Positions 5,345-10,836 of a stretch of 10,836 bases of DNA are shown here, piece by piece; position 1 is the stretch's first letter; each line of letters opens with the position of its first letter. A program made the translations under genes and the position numbers. The DNA comes from Clostridia bacterium (GTDB lineage Bacteria; Bacillota_A; Clostridia; Oscillospirales; Acutalibacteraceae): the NCBI GenBank assembly GCA_017549665.1, contig JAFYUD010000053.1, positions 1-10,836 of the forward strand. Direction: 5' to 3'. The notes under the pieces are model-generated. The model was not told the DNA's origin, ran no database searches, and was given only the letters and a program-made list of their open reading frames with translations.

Positions 5345-6712
5345 ATGGAAAGAGAAAAATTAGGCAGCCGTCTCGGATTTATTCTTCTGAGTGCAGGCTG
5401 TGCCATCGGTATCGGAAATGTATGGAAATTTCCGTGGATGGTAGGTCAGAACGGCGGCGGTATGTTTGTTCTGATTTATCTTATCTGTCTTGTTGCTGTG
5501 GGTGTACCCGTTATGACAATGGAATTCGCACTCGGCAGAGCAGGTCAGAAGAGTCCTGCGAAGCTTTATCAGCAGCTTGAACCCAAGGGTAGTAAATGGC
5601 ATATCCATGGCTATGTGTCTGTTGCAGGTAACTATCTTCTTATGATGTTCTACACAACAGTTGCAGGTTGGATGATCAAGTATTTCGTTGCAACCGCAAA
5701 GGGCGATTTCGTCGGTCTTGACAGTGCCGGAATCGGAGATTATTTCGGCGGTATGCTCGGTGATGCACCTACTCAGGTTATTTATATGGCAATAGTTGTG
5801 CTTCTTGGTGCTGTTGTCTGTTCTTTCGGTCTTCAGAAGGGCCTTGAAAGAGTTACAAAGGTAATGATGGTTGCGCTTCTTGCAATCATGCTTGTTCTTG
5901 CAGTCAATTCAATTTTTACTGACGGCGGAATGGAAGGTCTCAAATTCTACCTTGTTCCCGATATCGGCAAGATGAAGGAAATCGGCGTAGGCAATGTTGT
6001 CGTTTCCGCAATAAATCAGGCATTCTTCACACTCAGCCTCGGTATGGGTTGTATGGCTATTTTCGGCAGCTATCTTGACAAAAAGCGTTCACTTATGGGT
6101 GAAAGTATCAATATTGCTGTTCTTGATACATTCGTTGCAATCACTTCAGGTCTTATCATTTTCCCTGCTTGCTTTGCATACGGAGTTGAGGTAAACAGCG
6201 GCCCCGGTCTTATTTTCCAGACATTGCCCAACGTCTTCAACAATCTTCCCATGGGCAGACTCTGGGGCAGCCTGTTCTTTGTGTTCATGTCATTTGCTGC
6301 ACTTTCAACAGTATTTGCAGTTTTTGAAAATATCGTTGCATGTATCTGTGATATAACAGGAATGAGTAAGAAAAAGTCATGTCTTGTAAACGGCATTGCC
6401 CTTTTTGTTCTTTCATTACCCTGTGCGCTTGGTTTCAACCTTCTTTCAGGCATCACTCCCATGGGTGAAGGTACAAGCTTCATGGATCTCGAGGACTTCC
6501 TTGTTTCAAACATGATTCTTCCTCTCGGTTCACTCTGCTATATCCTTTTCTGTACACTCAAAAAAGGATGGGGCTGGGACAACTTCATTGCTGAAGCAAA
6601 TACAGGTAAAGGTCTTAAGATGAGAAAATGGATGAGAGGATATGTAACTTACATTCTCCCTGTTATTATCATCGCACTGTTCATTATCGGACTTGTCAAT
6701 TATTTTAAATAA
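5345..6712 (+). CDS. Sodium:neurotransmitter symporter (NSS/SNF) family transporter
   Basis: A 455-residue integral membrane protein of the NSS/SNF family (TC 2.A.22, LeuT fold), which imports amino acids or related amines with Na+. The first helix has AGCAIGIGNVWKFPW (17-31), the unwound TM1 that binds substrate and sodium, followed by GGGMFVLIYLICL. AFFTLSLGMGCMAIFGSY (226-243) is the TM6 counterpart, and FMSFAALSTVFAVFENI (314-330) matches TM8 with the small hydroxyl residues of the Na2 site. Hydropathy suggests 11 or 12 membrane segments, as in bacterial members of this length. The substrate cannot be assigned. AGGAGGT (5327-5333) is strong but sits 12 bases from the ATG, longer than usual; no closer start is apparent. 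It is monocistronic by layout, with its own promoter and a hairpin on each side. Confidence 0.93.
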   Translation: MEREKLGSRLGFILLSAGCAIGIGNVWKFPWMVGQNGGGMFVLIYLICLVAVGVPVMTMEFALGRAGQKSPAKLYQQLEPKGSKWHIHGYVSVAGNYLLMMFYTTVAGWMIKYFVATAKGDFVGLDSAGIGDYFGGMLGDAPTQVIYMAIVVLLGAVVCSFGLQKGLERVTKVMMVALLAIMLVLAVNSIFTDGGMEGLKFYLVPDIGKMKEIGVGNVVVSAINQAFFTLSLGMGCMAIFGSYLDKKRSLMGESINIAVLDTFVAITSGLIIFPACFAYGVEVNSGPGLIFQTLPNVFNNLPMGRLWGSLFFVFMSFAALSTVFAVFENIVACICDITGMSKKKSCLVNGIALFVLSLPCALGFNLLSGITPMGEGTSFMDLEDFLVSNMILPLGSLCYILFCTLKKGWGWDNFIAEANTGKGLKMRKWMRGYVTYILPVIIIALFIIGLVNYFK

Positions 6713-6725
6713 ACGACAGATATTC

Positions 6726-6754
6726 TTGATTTGTTAATATATTTAATTTATAAT
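6726..6754 (+). promoter_or_regulatory. Sigma-A promoter upstream of the ABC exporter
   Basis: TTGATT (6726-6731) and TATAAT (6749-6754) are 17 bp apart, the same hexamers and spacing as at 5249-5277. The predicted start near 6761 falls inside the left arm of the hairpin at 6756-6779. A transcript started here would lack part of that arm and should pass the terminator. Confidence 0.65.
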
Positions 6755-6755
6755 T

Positions 6756-6783
6756 AAAGCAGGATGTTTATCCTGCTTTTTTT
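6756..6783 (+). terminator. Rho-independent terminator of the NSS transporter gene
   Basis: A 10-bp perfect stem AAAGCAGGAT (6756-6765) with ATCCTGCTTT (6770-6779), a four-base GTTT loop and a run of seven Ts (6777-6783, overlapping the end of the stem). It lies 43 bases after the transporter stop and 19 bases before the next ATG. Confidence 0.88.
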
Positions 6784-6802
6784 GTTGTAAGGAGGCATTT
6801 TT

Positions 6803-8524
6803 ATGCTGAAACGATTTATTGCTTATTATAAACCGCATAAGCTTATATTTTCACTTGATATTCTTGCATCACTTTTTATGTCGCTTATAGGTATCTGTTA
6901 CCCGATTATTCTCAGAAATATGCTCAATGATTTTATTCCCAATGAGAAATATTCTCTGATTGTGGGATTCGGTCTTGCGTTGCTTGGACTTTATTTTCTG
7001 AGAATGTGTCTCAACTTTTTTATTGAGTATTACGGACATGTTATGGGTGTAAGAATGCAGGCGCAGATGCGAAGTGATATGTTCAGAAAGCTTCAGACTC
7101 TTCCGTACAGCTTCTATGACAATAATGAAACAGGCAAGCTTATGTCCAGAATGACAAATGACCTTATGGATATCAGTGAGCTTGCTCATCATGGCCCTGA
7201 AAATGTCATTATTTCCTCACTTTCAATCATTACTTCATTTATTTATCTTTCTACAATCAATTTTAAGCTGACTCTTATCGTTTTTGCGTGTGTACCGTTT
7301 CTGATTGTTATCACAAGAGTGCTCAGAGTTAAAATGAAGGATGCATTCAGAAAAAGCCGTGAGGCAGTAGCTGAAATCAATGCTGCACTTGAAAGCAGTA
7401 TCGCAGGTATCAGAGTAACAAAGGCATACACAAATTCCGGCAAGGAAGAGGAAAAGTTTGAAAAAGGCAACGGTGAATTTGTAAATTCCCGTCGTGCCGC
7501 ATACAAGGCAATGGGTCAGTTCCATTCATCAACAACCTTTGTAACAGATGTCTTCAATGTTGTGATTCTTATTGCAGGCGGTATGTTTCTTTACGGAGGA
7601 AAACTGAATTTCGGTGATTATTCTGCATTTGTTGTTTCCATAAGTATGTTTATTTCTCCTGTTATGACACTGATCAATTTCATGGAGCAGTATCAGAACG
7701 GTGTTACAGGCTTTGAAAGATTTCTTGAAATCATGGATGCCGAGCCTGAAAAGGATAAGGAAGATGCAAAGGATATTGACAGGGCAGAGGGACACATTCA
7801 GCTTAAGAATGTAACATACAGCTATAATGAAGAAAAAGAAGTTCTTGAAAATGTAAGTCTTGACATCGGCAAGGGGAAGAAATTTGCACTCGTGGGTCCC
7901 AGCGGAGGCGGAAAGACAACGATCTGTCATCTTATTCCTCGTTTTTATGATGTCGAGCAGGGCGAGATTTTCATTGACGGCACTGAAATCCATGATATAA
8001 CCATGGAATCACTTCGTCGTAATATAGGTATTGTTCAGCAGGATGTTTATCTTTTCAATGCAAGTATGCGAGAGAATATCCTTTACGGCAGACTTGATGC
8101 AACTGAAGAAGAGGTTATCGAGGCTGCAAAGAGAGCAAACATCCATGACTATATAATGACGCTTGAGGACGGCTATGACACAGTTATCGGAGAGAGAGGC
8201 GTAAGACTTTCAGGCGGACAGAAGCAGAGACTGAGTATTGCAAGAGTATTTCTTAAAAATCCGGCAATCCTTATTCTTGACGAGGCGACCTCAGCTCTTG
8301 ACAACACTACGGAAATTCTTATTCAGCAGGCACTTGATGAATTGTGTAAGGGCAGAACAACGCTCGTTGTCGCACATCGTCTTTCAACAATCAAGAATGC
8401 AGACGAAATCGCAGTGGTTTCAGGAGGACGCATTATTGAGCAGGGCAACCATGAGCAGCTGCTTGCTCTCGGCGGCACTTATGCCGATCTTTACAATCTT
8501 CAGTTCAGGGATGAGGAAGATTGA
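6803..8524 (+). CDS. ABC exporter half-transporter (fused membrane and ATPase domains)
   Basis: A 573-residue type IV ABC exporter subunit working as a dimer in the cytoplasmic membrane. Residues ~1-300 are the six-helix ABC_membrane domain; FYDNNETGKLMSRMTND (104-120) is the usual first coupling-helix region. Residues ~330-568 are the ATPase: Walker A GPSGGGKTT (365-373), Q-loop VQQD (411-414), signature LSGGQ (469-473), Walker B with ILILDE (489-494) and catalytic Glu494, D-loop SALD, and switch His525 in VVAHRLST. All catalytic residues are intact. No second half-transporter is adjacent, so a homodimer, or a partner outside the window, is expected. The substrate (lipid, peptide or drug) cannot be told; names such as lipid A or multidrug exporter are generic. 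AAGGAGG (6789-6795) supports the start. Confidence 0.94.
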   Translation: MLKRFIAYYKPHKLIFSLDILASLFMSLIGICYPIILRNMLNDFIPNEKYSLIVGFGLALLGLYFLRMCLNFFIEYYGHVMGVRMQAQMRSDMFRKLQTLPYSFYDNNETGKLMSRMTNDLMDISELAHHGPENVIISSLSIITSFIYLSTINFKLTLIVFACVPFLIVITRVLRVKMKDAFRKSREAVAEINAALESSIAGIRVTKAYTNSGKEEEKFEKGNGEFVNSRRAAYKAMGQFHSSTTFVTDVFNVVILIAGGMFLYGGKLNFGDYSAFVVSISMFISPVMTLINFMEQYQNGVTGFERFLEIMDAEPEKDKEDAKDIDRAEGHIQLKNVTYSYNEEKEVLENVSLDIGKGKKFALVGPSGGGKTTICHLIPRFYDVEQGEIFIDGTEIHDITMESLRRNIGIVQQDVYLFNASMRENILYGRLDATEEEVIEAAKRANIHDYIMTLEDGYDTVIGERGVRLSGGQKQRLSIARVFLKNPAILILDEATSALDNTTEILIQQALDELCKGRTTLVVAHRLSTIKNADEIAVVSGGRIIEQGNHEQLLALGGTYADLYNLQFRDEED

Positions 8525-8569
8525 CTATAATTTTCTGCTAAATTTTTCACATTTTTTTATATACTGACA

Positions 8570-8598
8570 TTGAAATTGGCTCTTCATTGTACTATAAT
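8570..8598 (+). promoter_or_regulatory. Sigma-A promoter of ddh
   Basis: TTGAAA (8570-8575) and TATAAT (8593-8598) are separated by 17 bp. Transcription would start near 8605, with AAAGGA (8617-8622) as the ribosome binding site for the ATG at 8632. No convincing terminator hairpin is visible between the ABC gene stop (8524) and this promoter, only T-rich stretches, so some readthrough is possible. Confidence 0.75.
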
Positions 8599-8631
8599 AA
8601 AATCTGATCTGATACGAAAGGACGATGCAAA

Positions 8632-9612
8632 ATGATCAGAATTGGTATTGCAGGCTACGGCAATCTCGGCCGAGGTGTTGAAAGCTCTGTAAAATCAAAT
8701 AAAGATATGGAGCTTGTGGCTCTTTTTACAAGACGAGATCCGTCTTCAGTCAGAACAATGACAGGTATTCCCGTTTATTCAATGGAGAAGGCACCTGAAA
8801 TGGCTGATAAAATAGATGTTCTTATTCTCTGTGGCGGCAGTGCAAATGACCTGCCTGTGCAGACTCCCGCACTTGCAAAGTATTTCAATGTTGTTGACAG
8901 CTTTGATACTCATGCAAAAATTCCTCAGCATTTTGCTGCTGTTGATGCAGTTTGTAAGGAAAGCGGAAAAATCGGTGTTATCTCAGTGGGCTGGGATCCC
9001 GGTCTTTTCTCACTCAACCGTCTTATGGGACAGGCTGTCCTTCCCAACGGAAAGGATTATACATTCTGGGGTAAGGGTGTAAGTCAGGGACATTCTGATG
9101 CGATCCGCAGAATTGACGGCGTTGCAGATGCAAGACAGTATACCATTCCCGTTGATGCAGCAATCGAAAAGGTAAGAAACGGTGAAAATCCTGAGCTTAC
9201 AACACGTGAAAAGCATACAAGAGAATGCTTTGTCGTTGCAAAAGAGGGCGCAGACCTTAAGGCTATTGAGGAAGCTATTGTCACAATGCCCAACTACTTT
9301 GCTGACTATGATACAACAGTTCATTTCATTTCTCAGGAAGAGCTTGACAGAGATCACAAGGGTATTCCCCACGGCGGCATGGTTTTCAGAACAGGCACAA
9401 CAGGTCTCAATAATGACAAAAAGCATGTTATTGAGTACAAGCTTACTCTTGAGTCAAATCCCGAATTCACTTCAGGTGTACTCGTAGCTTACGCAAGAGC
9501 TGCATACAGACTCAACAAGGAAGGCCAGTCAGGCTGCAGAACAATTTTCGATATTGCTCCTGCATATATCCACCCCGAAACACCTGACTTCCTGAGAGCA
9601 ACATTATTATAA
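8632..9612 (+). CDS. ddh: meso-Diaminopimelate D-dehydrogenase
   Basis: A 326-residue NADP-dependent enzyme (EC 1.4.1.16) that interconverts L-tetrahydrodipicolinate plus ammonia with meso-diaminopimelate, giving a one-step route to the peptidoglycan and lysine precursor in the cytoplasm. The N-terminal Rossmann fold has IGIAGYGNLGRGVE (4-17), and LFTRRDPSS (31-39) carries the Arg pair that selects NADPH. The family-specific stretches follow: VDSFDTHAKIPQH, ISVGWDPGLFSLNRL, FWGKGVSQGHSDAIRRI, MPNYFADYDTTVHFI, and GIPHGGMVFRTGTTG. Near the C-terminus is EGQSGCRTIFDIAPAY. These match Corynebacterium-type Ddh as I remember it over its whole length of about 320 residues. It stands alone between its own promoter and terminator and is not in a lysine biosynthesis operon here. 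Confidence 0.95.
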   Translation: MIRIGIAGYGNLGRGVESSVKSNKDMELVALFTRRDPSSVRTMTGIPVYSMEKAPEMADKIDVLILCGGSANDLPVQTPALAKYFNVVDSFDTHAKIPQHFAAVDAVCKESGKIGVISVGWDPGLFSLNRLMGQAVLPNGKDYTFWGKGVSQGHSDAIRRIDGVADARQYTIPVDAAIEKVRNGENPELTTREKHTRECFVVAKEGADLKAIEEAIVTMPNYFADYDTTVHFISQEELDRDHKGIPHGGMVFRTGTTGLNNDKKHVIEYKLTLESNPEFTSGVLVAYARAAYRLNKEGQSGCRTIFDIAPAYIHPETPDFLRATLL

Positions 9613-9621
9613 TCACAATTG

Positions 9622-9649
9622 ACCGTACCGTAAAAGGTACGGTTTTTTT
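9622..9649 (+). terminator. Rho-independent terminator of ddh
   Basis: ACCGTACC (9622-9629) pairs perfectly with GGTACGGT (9636-9643) around a GTAAAA loop, followed by seven Ts (9643-9649). It begins ten bases after the ddh stop codon and separates ddh from the GH38 control region. Confidence 0.92.
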
Positions 9650-9663
9650 CTACACCTGTATAC

Positions 9664-9699
9664 TAAAAAAAGTCAATATAAACCGTAAAAAAGCAATGA
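9664..9699. promoter_or_regulatory. Putative AraC-type tandem operator upstream of the GH38 gene
   Basis: Block 1 (9664-9681, TAAAAAAAGTCAATATAA) is identical to 4209-4226, and block 2 (9690-9699, AAAGCAATGA) is a near match to 4235-4244. The two cores (GTCAA at 9672, GCAA at 9693) are again 21 bp apart. The distance from block 1 to the -10 block is the same as in the ROK region (45 bases from the G of GTCAA to the TG before TATAAT). There is no divergent promoter here, so the conservation is not explained by a shared -35. Confidence 0.65.
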
Positions 9700-9715
9700 T
9701 TTGATTCTGCCAAGA

Positions 9716-9729
9716 ATGTATAATGAAAT
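9716..9729 (+). promoter_or_regulatory. -10 region of the GH38 promoter (no good -35)
   Basis: ATGTATAATGAAAT contains a perfect TATAAT at 9719-9724. The sequence 17 bases upstream, ATGATT, is a poor -35 and overlaps operator block 2, consistent with activator-dependent transcription. The start would be near 9731, giving a leader of about 24 nt. Confidence 0.7.
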
Positions 9730-9754
9730 CATAAAAGCCGAAAGGAGCTTGAAA

Positions 9755-10836
9755 ATGAAAAAGTATCATCTTATTGCAAATGCACATCTTGACCCTGTGT
9801 GGCAGTGGTGCGTGCCTGAGGGATTATCACTTGTAAAATCTACATTCCGCTCTGCGCTTGACAGAATGAATGAATTCTCAGGTTACACCTTCACCAGTGC
9901 ATGCGCTTCGTATTATAAATGGATTAAGCTCAATGAGCCTGAAATGTTTGAGGAAATAAAACAGCGTGTTGAAGAGGGCCGATGGGCAGTTGTAGGCGGT
10001 ATGTGGGTACAGCCTGACTGTAACATTCCCTCAGGTGAGGCATTCTGTCGTCATATGCTTTATTCTCAGAAGTTTTTTAAGGAGAATTTCGGCATTACCG
10101 TAAAGACAGGTTATAATGTTGACTCTTTCGGACACAACGGAATGCTGCCTCAGATTCTGAAAAAGTCAGGCATTGATAATTATATCTATCAGCGTCCCGA
10201 CAACAGAGAGGAGAAGCCTGACCTGCCCTTTGATAATCTTCATCTGTGGAAAAGTCCCGACGGAAGTGTTGTAAGAGCCTTTCATATTCCTGATGGGTAC
10301 GGCGGAGATGTACATAAAGAGCGTCTGGAAGACCATTACTATAATAAAAATCAGCCTATGATGGTATTCTTCGGTGTGGGTAACCACGGAGGTGGTCCGT
10401 CAAAGGAGCATCTTGCAAATGCAGATAAGCTCATCGCTCAGGGCGATTTTAAATATTCAACTCCCGACGAATATTTTGAGGAAACAGCAGATGTTGCAAT
10501 GCCTCTTGTTGATGAAGATTTACAGCATCATGCAAGCGGCTGTTACAGTGCAAACAGCCGTATAAAAGAGCTTAACAGACGTGCAGAAACTCAGCTTGTC
10601 ACAGCAGAAAAGCTTGATGTACTTGCAAATGCAATCGCAGGCTCAGATGTGCATAACGAGGCAATTGAAAAAGCATGGGAAAGAGTCATGTTCAACCAGT
10701 TTCATGATATCCTTGCAGGCTGTTCAATCAAGGAAGCATATACAGACGCAGAAAGTGCATTCGGATATGCACGTGAAACAGCACTGGGCATAAACACATT
10801 TGCAGCGCAGAGAATTTCATGGAGAATCAAAACAAC
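9755..10836 (+). CDS. GH38 alpha-mannosidase, N-terminal part (3' truncated by window)
   Basis: The frame runs open from ATG 9755 to the window end, giving 360 complete codons. AAGGAG (9742-9747) lies seven bases before the ATG. Family GH38 enzymes are retaining, zinc-dependent alpha-mannosidases. ANAHLDPVWQW (8-18) supplies the zinc ligands His11 and Asp13. GYNVDSFGHNGMLPQIL (119-135) holds the nucleophile Asp123, and VGNHGGGPS (208-216) the second zinc His211. FNQFHDILAGCSI (313-325) is the conserved helical-domain motif (usually NQFHDILPGSSI). Full-length members run to about 800-1000 residues, so more than half is outside the window. There is no signal peptide, so a cytoplasmic enzyme trimming imported alpha-mannosides is likely. 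It shares its promoter architecture with the ROK kinase at 4297, suggesting common control by the AraC regulator at 3397-4173. Confidence 0.93.
   Translation, partial: MKKYHLIANAHLDPVWQWCVPEGLSLVKSTFRSALDRMNEFSGYTFTSACASYYKWIKLNEPEMFEEIKQRVEEGRWAVVGGMWVQPDCNIPSGEAFCRHMLYSQKFFKENFGITVKTGYNVDSFGHNGMLPQILKKSGIDNYIYQRPDNREEKPDLPFDNLHLWKSPDGSVVRAFHIPDGYGGDVHKERLEDHYYNKNQPMMVFFGVGNHGGGPSKEHLANADKLIAQGDFKYSTPDEYFEETADVAMPLVDEDLQHHASGCYSANSRIKELNRRAETQLVTAEKLDVLANAIAGSDVHNEAIEKAWERVMFNQFHDILAGCSIKEAYTDAESAFGYARETALGINTFAAQRISWRIKT

Noticed and set aside
6070..6513. 147-codon open frame on the minus strand inside the NSS transporter gene.
   Set aside because: It is antisense to an unambiguous, full-length NSS protein, has Arg/Lys-rich low-complexity composition, and matches no family I know.
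7529..7993. 154-codon minus-strand frame inside the ABC exporter gene.
   Set aside because: It is the antisense shadow of the ABC membrane/ATPase junction, with a Cys/Ile/Phe/Asn-rich composition typical of reversed coding sequence.
8526..8531. TATAAT just after the ABC gene stop as an extra promoter.
   Set aside because: The sequence 17 bp upstream (GTTCAG) is not a -35 and there is no extended -10; the promoter at 8570-8598 is far better.
9010..9426. 138-codon minus-strand frame inside ddh.
   Set aside because: The plus strand encodes a complete, well-conserved Ddh; the antisense product is Cys-rich without any recognisable domain.

Overview
The window comes from a low-to-moderate GC Firmicute. 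Clear Shine-Dalgarno sites, consensus sigma-A promoters, a Cys-rich surface protein with a C-terminal CxCxC tail, cytoplasmic glycosidases and a meso-diaminopimelate dehydrogenase all suggest a gut or rumen Clostridia lineage such as Ruminococcus/Oscillospiraceae. That assignment is inferred from protein style and gene content, not from a marker gene. I see no tRNA, rRNA, CRISPR array, insertion sequence or phage gene, and no stretch over 300 bases lacks a gene.

Layout. 1-855: the 3' end of a Cys-rich repeat, probably secreted, protein, closed by a strong terminator. 938-3393: a likely three-gene transcript from a consensus promoter, encoding a small DUF3784-like membrane protein, a TrmH/SpoU-type RNA methyltransferase and a cytoplasmic GH5 glycosidase. 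It ends at a hairpin shared with the convergent AraC-family regulator gene (3397-4173, minus). 4174-4296: divergent control region between the regulator and a ROK-family sugar kinase (4297-5235). 5345-6712: a sodium:neurotransmitter-symporter family transporter. 6803-8524: an ABC exporter half-transporter. 8632-9612: meso-diaminopimelate dehydrogenase (ddh). 9755 to the window end: the first 360 codons of a GH38 alpha-mannosidase.

The most interesting signal is regulatory. The promoter of the ROK kinase and that of the GH38 alpha-mannosidase, about 5.4 kb apart, share an 18-base identical block (TAAAAAAAGTCAATATAA), a second degenerate site 21 bp downstream of the GTCAA core (AAnGCAAnGA), and a 14-base identical -10 block (ATGTATAATGAAAT), all at the same spacing. 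Neither promoter has a good -35, and the second site lies where the -35 should be. This is the layout expected for an AraC-family activator bound to two sites two helical turns apart. In the divergent region the first block also contains the -35 of the regulator's own promoter, which predicts autorepression. I infer a small carbohydrate regulon: AraC regulator -> ROK kinase + GH38 mannosidase, possibly serving imported mannosides. The GH5 enzyme is a neighbour but lacks the operator.

Two other points deserve attention. The ROK kinase has lost all three cysteines of the family's zinc site. Two genes (the NSS transporter and the ABC exporter) have the same arrangement of TTGATT-N17-TATAAT promoter, a terminator-like hairpin with a seven-T run, then the ribosome binding site.
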